From: Daejeonella lutea
GTDB taxonomy: Bacteria; Bacteroidota; Bacteroidia; Sphingobacteriales; Sphingobacteriaceae
NCBI RefSeq assembly: GCF_900168015.1
Contig: NZ_FUYR01000003.1
Coordinates: forward strand, 307,615-371,614
Length of the DNA: 64,000 nucleotides
Direction: 5' to 3'
Shown here: positions 1-8,345 of the stretch, piece after piece
Layout: each line of letters begins with the position of its first letter
Position numbering within the stretch: the first letter of the stretch is position 1
Made by a program: the position numbers and the translations under genes
The notes under the pieces: generated by a model
What the model was told of the DNA's origin: nothing
Seen by the model: only the letters and a program-made list of their open reading frames with translations
Database searches by the model: none

Positions 1-569
1 GTGCTGCACCGGAACAGGCAGCAGCTAATGGAGGCTTTATAAGCGGAATACTGAATACTCTTATGCAGCAAGGCGGGGCCTGTCTCTGGATCAGTATGTC
101 GCGTACACTATTCCCACCTTCATTGAAAATTTTTGGTGTAGAGCCCGACCGACTCATCTTCGTTGACCTCAAACGTGAGAAGGACGTGTTATGGGCTATG
201 GAAGAAGCACTGAAATGTAATGGACTGGCGGCAGTAATTGGAGAATTGAGTGAGATCAGCTTTACTCAGACACGCCGGTTGCAATTAGCGGCAGAACAAA
301 GCCGGGTAACAGGTTTTGTATTACGGAGTAATCCCAAAAAGCTAAGTGCCACTGCTTGTGTGGCCCGATGGAATATTAGCTCTTTACCCAGCGAACTTGA
401 AGAAGGGATGCCTGGGGTAGGTTTTCCGCGATGGACTGTAGAATTATTGAAAGTACGCAATGGTAATCCCGGAAGTTGGGGTATTGAATGGTCTGATGGG
501 GGTTTTAGGTCTATACGTAGCCAACCAAAGGTAGCATTGCTGAAAAGGGAAAGACTCAAAGTCGGGTAA
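1..569 (+). CDS. imuA: ImuA-like protein, 3' part (window-truncated)
   Basis: The last ~188 residues of an ImuA-family (RecA/SulA-like) protein. The frame stays open through the left edge, reading AAPEQAAANGGFISGILNTL before the first internal Met at position 63, so the true start is outside the window. ImuA homologues act with ImuB and DnaE2 in the inducible translesion mutasome. Visible core segments are GGACLWISM, IFVDLKREKDVLWAMEEAL and AAVIGELSEISFTQTRRLQL, which fit the RecA-like fold of this family; a Walker A, if present, would lie upstream. The stop is one base before the imuB start, so the genes are almost certainly co-transcribed. The identification leans on context (imuB and dnaE2 follow directly) as much as on sequence. 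Confidence 0.85.
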   Translation, partial: AAPEQAAANGGFISGILNTLMQQGGACLWISMSRTLFPPSLKIFGVEPDRLIFVDLKREKDVLWAMEEALKCNGLAAVIGELSEISFTQTRRLQLAAEQSRVTGFVLRSNPKKLSATACVARWNISSLPSELEEGMPGVGFPRWTVELLKVRNGNPGSWGIEWSDGGFRSIRSQPKVALLKRERLKVG

Positions 570-570
570 T

Positions 571-2073
571 ATGTCAAAGCGGTTTGTTGCGATATGGTTT
601 CGTCATTTGCTGACGGATTGGCTTGCCCTCCGCCGGCCTGATCTCCGTAATCTGCCATTCGTTATAGCAATTAAAGACCACGGCCGTCTCCTGATTACTG
701 CAACGAACAATCTGGCTGAAACTGAGGGGATTTATCCGGGTATGCTTGCTGCTGATGCAAAAGCACTCGTTCCTTCCCTGGAGATCATAGATGACATTCC
801 CGGCAAAGGAAATAAACTATTAAAAGGTATTGGAGAATGGTGTATCAGATATACACCAATTATCATAATGGATCCATCTGATGGGCTTATTCTGGATATT
901 TCAGGCTGTGCACACCTTTGGGGTGGTGAGCATGCTTACCTTCAAGAAATAATTTCCCGATTAAAAGGTAACGGTTACGACGTCCGTGCTGCCATAGCGG
1001 ATACAATAGGAACTGCCTGGGCTGTAGCCCGCTTTGGGAAGATTAATCCCATAATTGGATTTAATCAGCAAGCCGAGGCATTGCTTTCTCTACCTCCTGC
1101 TGCATTACGACTTGAGTCTTCAGTTCTTGAACGTTTACAAAAGCTTGGGCTCAAAACCATCAGCAGCTTTATGACCATGCCACGCTCAGTACTTCGTCGC
1201 CGTTTTGGTGAGGGTATATTGCTGAGGTTGGATCAGGCGCTTGGAAATGAGGACGAGTTTTATACAAGTCTGCTTCCGGTAAAGCCCTATGAGGAACGGC
1301 TACCATCATTGGAACCTATTCGAACTGCTGTTGGTATCGAGATAGCCGTCCAGAAGCTTCTGGAGATGCTATGCAAACGCCTGCAGCAGGAAGGAAAGGG
1401 TATACGAACAGCTGTTTTTAAAGGATACAGGATTGATGGTAAAGTAGTGCAGATGGCTATCGGAACAAACCTGGCATCACATAACATCCAGCATTTATAT
1501 AAGCTTTTTGAGCTCAAGATTTCAACACTCGAGCCTGCACTCGGCATTGAGCTTTTTACCCTTGAGGCTTCCAAAGTTGAAGATATTCCACCACATCAGG
1601 AAGCTTTATGGACAGGGAAGCCAGGACTTGAAGACGGATCTCTGGCAGAATTGCTCGACAGACTGGCGGGTAAAGTAGGGGCAGAAACAATCCACAGATA
1701 CCTTCCCGACGAGCATTACTGGCCGGAGCGCTCAATAAAAACTTCTTGTTCTATTAAAGACAAACCCTCCATTCGGTGGCGGACAGATAAACCCCGACCC
1801 GTACAATTGCTGGCCCAACCGGAGAAAATCGATGTAACGGCCCCAATACCCGATTATCCTCCTATGCTCTTTCGATATAAGGAAAAAGTCCACCATGTGA
1901 AAAAAGCTGATGGTCCTGAACGCATTGAGCGTGAATGGTGGCTGGATGCGGGACAGCATCGGGATTATTATCATGTGGAAGATCAGAACGGTCAGCGTTA
2001 CTGGCTCTTCCGTTCTGGCCATTACAATGAAGATGGTGCTAATGAATGGTTTATACATGGATTTTTTGCATGA
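571..2073 (+). CDS. imuB: ImuB, Y-family polymerase-like mutasome subunit
   Basis: 500-residue Y-family (DinB-like) protein with the ImuB architecture: a polymerase-like N-terminal part (about 1-350) and a long C-terminal extension. The catalytic acids of true Y polymerases look absent. Where DinB has HIDMDAF, this has AIWFRHLLTDWL, and where DinB has SLDEAYLDVT it has PSDGLILDISG. This fits the family role as a non-catalytic adaptor that links DnaE2 to the sliding clamp and ImuA; the adaptor role is family knowledge. It starts one base after imuA ends and its stop overlaps the dnaE2 start (ATGATGA), so translation is probably coupled. Confidence 0.92.
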   Translation: MSKRFVAIWFRHLLTDWLALRRPDLRNLPFVIAIKDHGRLLITATNNLAETEGIYPGMLAADAKALVPSLEIIDDIPGKGNKLLKGIGEWCIRYTPIIIMDPSDGLILDISGCAHLWGGEHAYLQEIISRLKGNGYDVRAAIADTIGTAWAVARFGKINPIIGFNQQAEALLSLPPAALRLESSVLERLQKLGLKTISSFMTMPRSVLRRRFGEGILLRLDQALGNEDEFYTSLLPVKPYEERLPSLEPIRTAVGIEIAVQKLLEMLCKRLQQEGKGIRTAVFKGYRIDGKVVQMAIGTNLASHNIQHLYKLFELKISTLEPALGIELFTLEASKVEDIPPHQEALWTGKPGLEDGSLAELLDRLAGKVGAETIHRYLPDEHYWPERSIKTSCSIKDKPSIRWRTDKPRPVQLLAQPEKIDVTAPIPDYPPMLFRYKEKVHHVKKADGPERIEREWWLDAGQHRDYYHVEDQNGQRYWLFRSGHYNEDGANEWFIHGFFA

Positions 2074-5000
2074 TGAGCTATATTGAGTTACAGGTTACAA
2101 GCAATTTCAGCTTCCTGCGTGGTGCTTCTCATCCGGAGGAACTGGTTGAACAAGCTGCAGCATTTGGTTATAGTGCAATTGCCATCACTGATCGTAATAC
2201 ATTTGCCGGAATCGTGCGGGCATTTGCTGCAGCTAAAATAAAGGGGATACGCCTGATTCCGGGTTGCCGACTGGATCTCTTAGATGGAACTAGTCTTTTA
2301 GCCTATCCCACTGATCAGGATGCCTATAGCCGGCTTTCAGGGCTACTCACCATTGGAAATCTTCGTGCAGAAAAAGGACAGTGCCACCTATATAAATCGG
2401 ATGTTTATGCACACAGCAAGGGCATGAAGTTTATTGCGATACCTCCCTCAAGCTTAACAGAAACATTTGAGTTTGAAACTTCCTTTCAGAGTGATATGAA
2501 AGAATATAGGAAGGAACTCGGGAAGGAGCTTTACATGGCAGCCTCGCGTTCATATCTTGGGGATGATCAGAAAAGATTTTACAGGCTTTCCGGTTTATCG
2601 GCGGAGCTGGATATTCCCCTTGCGGCGACAAATGATGTGCATTATCATCATCCCTCACGCCGTGAACTTCAGGATGTTCTAACCTGTGTTCGTGAAAAGT
2701 GCACTATACATAATGCAGGTTTTCGTCTCTATCAAAACGCTGAGCGGCATCTAAAACCCATGGAGGAAATGCTCCGGCTATTTAGGCAGCATGAAGAAGC
2801 TATACAGAATACACTTGCTATATCCGAGGCCTGCCAGTTTTCCCTCAGCAGTTTGAAATATGTTTATCCTCGTGAACTCACAACAGAGGGCCGAACACCA
2901 ATTGAAGAATTAGAACACTTAACCCGTGAAGGTTTGATAGAGCGCTTTGGTGATGAAATTACTGATAAAATACAGAAACAGATTGATGAAGAACTTGAAT
3001 TTATACGGAAGAAGGATCTGGCTAGTTATTTCCTTACAGTTCATGATTTTGTTCACTTTGCAAGGGAGAAGAATATACTTTGCCAGGGACGAGGTTCAGC
3101 GGCAAACTCTGTAGTCTGTTATTGTCTTGGCATCACTTCCGTTAATCCAATGAAGATAAAGCTGCTTTTCGCGAGATTTATGTCGGATGCCCGCGATGAA
3201 CCGCCAGATATAGATGTAGATTTTGAACATGAGCGACGGGAAGAGGTGATCCAGTATATTTATGAAAAGTATGGTCGGGATCGTGCAGCAATAGTAGCCA
3301 CAGTTACACAATTACATTTCAAGGGCGCTGTTCGGGATGTTGCGAAAGTAATGGGCTTATCAGTGGACACCATTAACAGATTGTCATCTTCAGTTTGGCA
3401 CCATGAAGAAGTTTTTAATGATGATCATATTGCTAAGCAGGGGCTAAATATTACTGACCCTCATTTGCGCAAAACACTTGAACTTACCAGTCAGATGATT
3501 GGTTTTCCCCGTCAGCTGGGGCAGCATACCGGGGGCTTTGTAATTACACAGGGTAAGCTCTCCGAACTTTGTCCAATCATGAACGCCCGAATGGAGGAGC
3601 GGACCTGCATTGAATGGAATAAGGATGATATAGATGCACTAGGATTTCTAAAAGTTGACGTACTTGCTTTAGGGATGTTAACCTGTATCCGCAAAGGATT
3701 TGAGCTTGCTCAGAAACATTATGGGCTAAATCTCACCCTGGCGAATGTGCCGCAGGACGATCCAGATGTGTATGAGATGATTAGTCATGCTGATACTATT
3801 GGAGTATTTCAGATAGAAAGCCGTGCTCAAATGTCTATGCTCCCGCGCTTGAAGCCCAAAGAATTTTACGACCTGGTTATCGAAGTTGCTATCGTAAGGC
3901 CCGGGCCAATTCAGGGCGATATGGTGCATCCCTATCTAAGAAGACGGAATGGGGAAGAGCCAGTTGAATATCCATCTAAAGAACTTGAAGGCATATTGAG
4001 CAGGACTTTAGGGGTTCCATTATTCCAGGAACAGGCGATGGAAATAGCGATTGTTGCTGCTGGATTTACTCCTGCAGAGGCAGATGGCCTGAGACGCAGC
4101 ATGGCCACATTTAAGGCTCACGGGCAGGTAACTCAGTATGAGAAAAAGCTTATTGAAGGGATGATAGCCAACGGCTATCAAGAAGAATTTGCGAAGCGTA
4201 TTTTCCGACAGCTGGAAGGTTTTGGAAGCTATGGATTCCCGGAAAGCCATGCTGCAAGCTTTGCCCTGCTTGTTTATGTATCATCGTGGATGAAATGCCA
4301 TTATCCGGATGTATTTGCAGCTTCATTACTTAACAGTTTACCCATGGGATTTTATCAGCCTGCACAGATAGTTATTGATGCACGCAAACATGGAGTTGAA
4401 GTGAGGCAGGTAGATATTAATCATTCAAAATGGGATAATATCCTTGAAGAAAAGTCTGGGAAATATCATGCATTACGCCTGGGTTTCCGGCAGATCAGTG
4501 GTATGAGAGCCGATGATTGTAAAGTATTGGAAAAGGCAAGAACGAAGCCTTATCGACAGATTACGGAACTTCGTGATGCTGGAATTTCACAGGCAGCTCT
4601 GGAAAAATTGGCTGATGCGGATGCCTTTCGTTCTATCGGTCTTGATAGGCGGGAAGCATTATGGGAAGTTTCTGCCCTGGCTGATACACCTGTGGCTTTA
4701 TTTGCCGGTCAGCCTTCAGAAAGCACAATGGAAGGCCAGATATCCCTGCCGCTCATGGCAGAATCTGAACATGTTATTCATGATTATGCTACCACAGCTT
4801 TATCCCTTAAAGCCCACCCGGTTAGTTTTGTTCGGGAAAAATTAAGTCTTTTACATGTGCGTTCTGCATCGGATCTTACTCAGGCAAAGGATGGAGATTT
4901 AGTGAAAGTTGCGGGGCTGGTGCTTGTCCGCCAAAGACCGGGAACAGCCAGCGGTATTTGCTTTATTACGATCGAGGATGAGACAGGAACTACCAATCTG

Positions 5001-5297
5001 GTTGTGTTCAAGAAGCTTTTCGATCAGTACCGTAAGGAGATACTTGGGGCAAAGCTGTTAATGGTTGAAGGGCAACTTCAGATAGAAGGTGAGGTTGTAC
5101 ATGTTATTGTTAAGCGGTGCTTTGATCTGTCGAAATTATTAAGGGGTTTAACACCTTCTGATACAGATAATCTGCCTGTTCTTACACTATCACGTGCTGA
5201 TGAACGAAGTGAACCCGTTTCGGGGGGAAATAAAGGAGTTGCTGAAGTTAGGGCTGCCAAGAAAGATGTGTTTTACAAAGGGCGGAACTTTAAATAG
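2070..5297 (+). CDS. dnaE2: Error-prone DNA polymerase III alpha subunit DnaE2 (ImuC)
   Basis: C-family DNA polymerase of about 1075 residues, a normal DnaE2 length. The start at 2070 is chosen because MMSYIELQVTSNFSFLRGAS matches the usual DnaE2 N-terminus and overlaps the imuB stop; an upstream in-frame ATG at 2046 lies inside imuB. An N-terminal PHP domain (HPEELVEQAAAFGYSAIAITD) is followed by the palm with catalytic aspartates in PPDIDVDFEHERR (D380, D382, D384), finger/helix-hairpin-helix segments, and a C-terminal OB fold near residues 935-1015 (VKVAGLVLVRQRPGTASGI). It is the lesion-bypassing polymerase of the ImuA-ImuB-DnaE2 mutasome. No LexA-type repressor gene is seen here, so regulation cannot be read from this window. 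Confidence 0.97.
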   Translation: MMSYIELQVTSNFSFLRGASHPEELVEQAAAFGYSAIAITDRNTFAGIVRAFAAAKIKGIRLIPGCRLDLLDGTSLLAYPTDQDAYSRLSGLLTIGNLRAEKGQCHLYKSDVYAHSKGMKFIAIPPSSLTETFEFETSFQSDMKEYRKELGKELYMAASRSYLGDDQKRFYRLSGLSAELDIPLAATNDVHYHHPSRRELQDVLTCVREKCTIHNAGFRLYQNAERHLKPMEEMLRLFRQHEEAIQNTLAISEACQFSLSSLKYVYPRELTTEGRTPIEELEHLTREGLIERFGDEITDKIQKQIDEELEFIRKKDLASYFLTVHDFVHFAREKNILCQGRGSAANSVVCYCLGITSVNPMKIKLLFARFMSDARDEPPDIDVDFEHERREEVIQYIYEKYGRDRAAIVATVTQLHFKGAVRDVAKVMGLSVDTINRLSSSVWHHEEVFNDDHIAKQGLNITDPHLRKTLELTSQMIGFPRQLGQHTGGFVITQGKLSELCPIMNARMEERTCIEWNKDDIDALGFLKVDVLALGMLTCIRKGFELAQKHYGLNLTLANVPQDDPDVYEMISHADTIGVFQIESRAQMSMLPRLKPKEFYDLVIEVAIVRPGPIQGDMVHPYLRRRNGEEPVEYPSKELEGILSRTLGVPLFQEQAMEIAIVAAGFTPAEADGLRRSMATFKAHGQVTQYEKKLIEGMIANGYQEEFAKRIFRQLEGFGSYGFPESHAASFALLVYVSSWMKCHYPDVFAASLLNSLPMGFYQPAQIVIDARKHGVEVRQVDINHSKWDNILEEKSGKYHALRLGFRQISGMRADDCKVLEKARTKPYRQITELRDAGISQAALEKLADADAFRSIGLDRREALWEVSALADTPVALFAGQPSESTMEGQISLPLMAESEHVIHDYATTALSLKAHPVSFVREKLSLLHVRSASDLTQAKDGDLVKVAGLVLVRQRPGTASGICFITIEDETGTTNLVVFKKLFDQYRKEILGAKLLMVEGQLQIEGEVVHVIVKRCFDLSKLLRGLTPSDTDNLPVLTLSRADERSEPVSGGNKGVAEVRAAKKDVFYKGRNFK

Positions 5298-5386
5298 CGA
5301 CTAATTGCCCCCATTAGCACATTTCAGGGCACTGTCTTTTAATTGTCAAGTATAGTTTTGAATTAGCTTCTGCTCGATTATAGTGC

Positions 5387-5394
5387 TATATTTG
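5387..5394 (+). promoter_or_regulatory. Bacteroidota -7 box TATATTTG
   Basis: TATATTTG matches the -7 consensus TAnnTTTG, about 90 bp after dnaE2. No TTG lies 19-20 bp upstream, so recognition may be weak or activator-dependent. Just downstream, GAACAGGCGTTT resembles the Bacillus-type LexA box (GAAC-N4-GTTC) with one mismatch, but that is too degenerate to call an operator. Confidence 0.4.
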
Positions 5395-5419
5395 TACTAG
5401 AACAGGCGTTTATTTCTTT

Positions 5420-5566
5420 ATGGAATTATCTAAAATCCATTCGGCATTTATGAGGCGATTTGCACTAGGAGTGCAGGTAGCTGCACATTTGGCGGCTGGT
5501 GTATTCTGTTCCAGTTATTCTTTTGGATATTCTTTCCAATCAACAAGCAAAGACTTTATTAAGTAA
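5420..5566 (+). CDS. Possible 48-residue small protein
   Basis: A short frame, ATG to TAA, in the 424-bp interval between dnaE2 and the first Gre-like gene. The product would start MELSKIHSAFMRRFALGVQV, continue with an Ala/Gly/Ser/Tyr-rich stretch and end KDFIK; no family is recognised. It sits between a TATATTTG promoter box (5387) and a terminator hairpin (5567-5604), so the unit looks like a compact transcript of about 200 nt. That transcript could equally be a non-coding RNA. Coding status is unproven. The rest of the interval (5605-5721) holds nothing recognisable. Confidence 0.3.
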   Translation: MELSKIHSAFMRRFALGVQVAAHLAAGVFCSSYSFGYSFQSTSKDFIK

Positions 5567-5604
5567 GCCCCGGCGTTTCACGACCGGGGCCACCGGCCTT
5601 TTTT
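5567..5604 (+). terminator. GC-rich hairpin with T tract
   Basis: GCCCCGG (5567-5573) pairs perfectly with CCGGGGC (5584-5590). A second, overlapping mini-hairpin GGCC-ACC-GGCC (5588-5598) abuts a run of six T. The two hairpins compete for the same bases, as in an attenuator, but a simple terminator is the plainest reading. Confidence 0.6.
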
Positions 5605-5721
5605 CTAAATCGAATTATGCTTATGCCTGTGTGTTCCAGCTATTTGTTAGCTGACACTGTTTCGCATTAACCAGAAACGGCCGGATAAATTCACTAATTA
5701 TTTCTTGTTAAATACCTAATA

Positions 5722-6105
5722 ATGGAAACGAATAAAATAGTTCTCTCTAAGGGAATGTACGGTCTTTTAAAAACACACTTAAAAACTAATAATAAGCTTT
5801 CTGTCTTCAATAAAACGAAACTTGAAAAGGAGCTGAAAGCAGCTCAAATCCGTGTAAGCAGCGAAATCCCTGTGGATGTTGTATCAGTAAACCGAAATGT
5901 AAAGGTTCTGGATATTGCAACAGACGAAGAGCTGAATTTCGACCTCGTAGCACCTGCCGACGCAAAGATTAAGAACAACAAAGTATCGATTCTTTCGCCT
6001 GTAGGAGTAGCGCTGATCGGTTATCCCGAAGGAACTCACGTGGAATGGGATATGCCTGAAGGTTTAAAAACCTTCATAATCCAAAAGGTAACTCCTTTAT
6101 CATAA
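5722..6105 (+). CDS. GreA/GreB-like elongation factor C-terminal domain protein (paralogue 1)
   Basis: 127-residue protein with the FKBP-like C-terminal domain of GreA/GreB and Rnk: SILSPVGVALIGYPEGTHVE followed by a W-containing strand (EWDMPEGLKTFIIQKV). It lacks the long N-terminal coiled coil (with acidic tip) of true GreA/GreB, having instead a short basic helix, so it may bind RNA polymerase without stimulating transcript cleavage, as Rnk-type proteins do (inference from the family). A close paralogue lies at 6359-6748. A strong terminator follows at 6115-6145, so it is probably a single-gene transcript. Confidence 0.8.
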   Translation: METNKIVLSKGMYGLLKTHLKTNNKLSVFNKTKLEKELKAAQIRVSSEIPVDVVSVNRNVKVLDIATDEELNFDLVAPADAKIKNNKVSILSPVGVALIGYPEGTHVEWDMPEGLKTFIIQKVTPLS

Positions 6106-6114
6106 AATGCATCT

Positions 6115-6145
6115 GGATGGCGGGAAAGCCTGCCATCCTCTTTTC
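6115..6145 (+). terminator. Rho-independent terminator
   Basis: GGATGGCGGG-AAAG-CCTGCCATCC is a ten-pair stem with one G.U pair and a four-base loop, followed by TCTTTTCT. It lies 10 bp after the first Gre-like gene. Confidence 0.75.
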
Positions 6146-6165
6146 TAAATCTTTATTCAAAAACG

Positions 6166-6348
6166 ATGAAAATTATATGTCCTGACCATAAGGGCGTTGT
6201 CGAAGTGACAGGAGCCCCCTATATAAGTGTTAAGAATGTCCTGATCGAGGATCTGGTTATTGAATGTCCGGTCTGCGAAGACGAAGTGATGATTACCGGC
6301 CGCTTTGATTACGATGAAAGCGGACAACCCTCAAAAATTAAACAATAA
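6166..6348 (+). CDS. Small Cys-rich (possible zinc-binding) hypothetical protein
   Basis: 60-residue protein starting MKIICPDHKGVVEV. C5 and H8 together with C34 and C37 (ECPVCEDE) could form a CxxH/CxxC zinc site; this is inferred from spacing, no family is recognised. It is cytoplasmic (no signal peptide) and acidic towards the C-terminus. It ends 10 bp before the second Gre-like gene, so the two are probably co-transcribed. Confidence 0.6.
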   Translation: MKIICPDHKGVVEVTGAPYISVKNVLIEDLVIECPVCEDEVMITGRFDYDESGQPSKIKQ

Positions 6349-6358
6349 ACATATTAAG

Positions 6359-6748
6359 ATGAAAAATGCACAGCTTATACTATCCAAAAGCGATCATGAG
6401 CTTTTGAACAATCACTTGAAACTAAGCACCAACTTATCTGAATTTAACAAGAAGAAGCTTGGTCTGGAGTTAAAAACAGCACGGGTTATTTCCCCTGACG
6501 ATATGCCTGGGGACGTTGTATCGGCAAATTCATATGTACAGATACAGGATGTAGAAAGTGGTAAAACCTTTGACTTCCATCTCGTAAATCCGCGGGAAGC
6601 GGATATTAAAACAAATCGCTTGTCTGTACTTGCACCAATAGGAGTTGCCCTTTTAGGCTACCGGCCAGGAGTTGAAGTTGACTGGGAGATGCCTAATGGC
6701 CTGAAGGTGTTTCGCATTGTACATGTTGAGCGGAGGGAAATTGACTAA
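6359..6748 (+). CDS. GreA/GreB-like elongation factor C-terminal domain protein (paralogue 2)
   Basis: 129 residues, clearly homologous end to end with the protein at 5722-6105: LSVLAPIGVALLGYRPGVEV aligns with its SILSPVGVALIGYPEGTHVE, and the N-terminal basic helix (LSKSDHELLNNHLKLS) is also shared. The start at 6359 is preferred over an in-frame ATG at 6305 because 6305 lies inside the preceding small gene and the 6359 N-terminus matches its paralogue. A Rnk/Gre-type secondary-channel role is inferred from the fold. It lies 63 bp upstream of dinB, which has its own promoter box. Confidence 0.8.
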   Translation: MKNAQLILSKSDHELLNNHLKLSTNLSEFNKKKLGLELKTARVISPDDMPGDVVSANSYVQIQDVESGKTFDFHLVNPREADIKTNRLSVLAPIGVALLGYRPGVEVDWEMPNGLKVFRIVHVERREID

Positions 6749-6796
6749 CAAGCACAAAAAAGATTCATGAAAGGAGATTAGACTTTATACGAAAAG

Positions 6797-6804
6797 TATA
6801 TTTG
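6797..6804 (+). promoter_or_regulatory. dinB promoter -7 box TATATTTG
   Basis: TATATTTG ends only 7 bp before the dinB ATG at 6812, so transcription should begin at or within a few bases of the start codon. No clear -33 TTG is visible 19-20 bp upstream. Confidence 0.55.
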
Positions 6805-6811
6805 TGTACGT

Positions 6812-7933
6812 ATGGAAGAAGCCACGCAAACTGCATATCGTAAGATCATTCATATAGACATGGATGCTTTTTATGCATCTGTGGAGCAGCGTGACAATCC
6901 CGAATACCGGGGCAAGCCATTAGTAGTTGGTGGCTTGCCTGAAGGCCGGGGAGGCGTAGTAGCTACGGCAAGCTATGAAGCACGCAAATTCGGAATCCGA
7001 TCTGCGATGCCGTGTAAGCAGGCTCAGAAACTTTGCCCCGATGCTTTATTCGTTATGCCCCGATTTGAAGCGTATAAAGAGGTTTCGCAGAAGATCAGGG
7101 AGATATTCAGCCGGTATACTGATTTAATAGAACCCCTTTCTTTAGATGAAGCCTATCTGGACGTCACGCAGGATAAACTGGATATCGGATCGGCAATGGA
7201 GATTGCCCGGCAGATTAAAACTGCGATCAGGGAAGAACTTCAGCTAACTGCCTCTGCTGGTGTTTCGATCAATAAGTTTGTTGCTAAAATAGCCTCAGAT
7301 ATCAATAAGCCCGATGGTCTGAAATTCATCGGGCCTTCTGCCATTGAGCGATTTATGGAAGAACTCCCGGTTGAGAAATTCTACGGGGTAGGGAAAGTAA
7401 CAGCGTCAAAAATGAAAAGCCTGAACTTGCATAAGGGCGCTGACTTAAAGAAATTGTCAATGAACGATCTCGTGCGCCACTTCGGCAAGGCGGGAAATTT
7501 TTACTATGAGATCGTGCGTGGGGTTGATAATCGTGCAGTACAGCCACACCGGGAATCGAAGTCGCTTGCTGCTGAAGATACGTTCGCCTATGACCTGACC
7601 ACGCTGGAAGAGATGGAGATTGAGCTGGATAAGATTGCCCAGATAGTTTGTAATCGCCTGCAAAAAAAACAACTTCAGGGGCGAACCATCACTCTCAAAA
7701 TTAAATACAGTGATTTTAAACAGATTACCAGGAACCGGTCTTTCCCTGAACCTGTAGACGGAGTTGAGCTTATATCTGCTACTGCCAAGGAACTAATTGC
7801 ATTAGCCTTTATGGAAGGCCAGAAGGTTCGGTTACTGGGCATCTCGTTATCAAACTTCGGAATCCAGCAGGATAACCTAAAAGCCAGGAAGAGCAGTGAT
7901 CAACTGGAGCTTTTTGAGGATGATATGCAGTAA
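6812..7933 (+). CDS. dinB: DNA polymerase IV
   Basis: 373-residue Y-family translesion polymerase. The catalytic acids are all present: D16 and D18 in IIHIDMDAFYASVE, D112 and E113 in PLSLDEAYLDVT. Helix-hairpin-helix (YGVGKVTASKMKSL) and little-finger segments (ITLKIKYSDFKQITR) follow. The C-terminus carries QLELF, a match to the beta-clamp-binding consensus QLxLF, so clamp recruitment is likely. It makes this end of the window a translesion cluster, but unlike ImuB it should be an active polymerase. The predicted promoter directly abuts the gene. Confidence 0.97.
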   Translation: MEEATQTAYRKIIHIDMDAFYASVEQRDNPEYRGKPLVVGGLPEGRGGVVATASYEARKFGIRSAMPCKQAQKLCPDALFVMPRFEAYKEVSQKIREIFSRYTDLIEPLSLDEAYLDVTQDKLDIGSAMEIARQIKTAIREELQLTASAGVSINKFVAKIASDINKPDGLKFIGPSAIERFMEELPVEKFYGVGKVTASKMKSLNLHKGADLKKLSMNDLVRHFGKAGNFYYEIVRGVDNRAVQPHRESKSLAAEDTFAYDLTTLEEMEIELDKIAQIVCNRLQKKQLQGRTITLKIKYSDFKQITRNRSFPEPVDGVELISATAKELIALAFMEGQKVRLLGISLSNFGIQQDNLKARKSSDQLELFEDDMQ

Positions 7934-7974
7934 GTTTTATTATATTTATAGTACTCCAATCAATAAACGACTAA

Positions 7975-8325
7975 ATGATCAACACTATGAAGGGCATCAC
8001 TCTGATACTATTTATGTTTATGTGCACAGCTGTATATGCGCAAAAGCCAGGCAAGCTGACAAGCGGCGAGATGAAGTATAGCGCCGCAGATTCAATAGTT
8101 ACGGACACTGAAAACAATACTATCCATTTATATGGAAAGGCATCTTTTCAGGACAACAACGTCAGCTTCCAGGCGGACAATATACTGATTGATAAGAGGT
8201 CTAATAAGATAATTGGTACAGGCCTAATTGTAGTGACATCTGCCCAAGCTGTTAAAAGTCACGCAGATGCAAAAAATAGAATTCTGAGATATACCATTGG
8301 CGAACGGGTGGTTACTATCGAGTAG
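7975..8325 (+). CDS. OstA-like secreted/periplasmic protein
   Basis: 116 residues. A signal peptide (hydrophobic ILFMFMCTAVYA, cleavage near AYAQ-KPG) is followed by a short beta-rich domain with the LptA/OstA pattern: SIVTDTENNTIHLYGKASFQ, then VSFQADNILIDKRSNKIIG. Such domains bridge lipopolysaccharide in transport proteins; with only one short domain this could be a periplasmic LptA-like factor or an unrelated jelly-roll protein. ATGs at 7975 and 7987 are both plausible starts; the latter gives a tighter signal peptide. Confidence 0.7.
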   Translation: MINTMKGITLILFMFMCTAVYAQKPGKLTSGEMKYSAADSIVTDTENNTIHLYGKASFQDNNVSFQADNILIDKRSNKIIGTGLIVVTSAQAVKSHADAKNRILRYTIGERVVTIE

Positions 8326-8345
8326 CCTTAGTATTTGCATTAGTT

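Noticed and set aside
266..658. Minus-strand frame over imuA/imuB
   Set aside because: Overlaps two recognised genes on the other strand and has no recognisable domain.
5399..5411. LexA-type box GAACAGGCGTTT
   Set aside because: Only a degenerate match to GAAC-N4-GTTC and the LexA-type site of this phylum is not established in this window; too weak to list as an operator.
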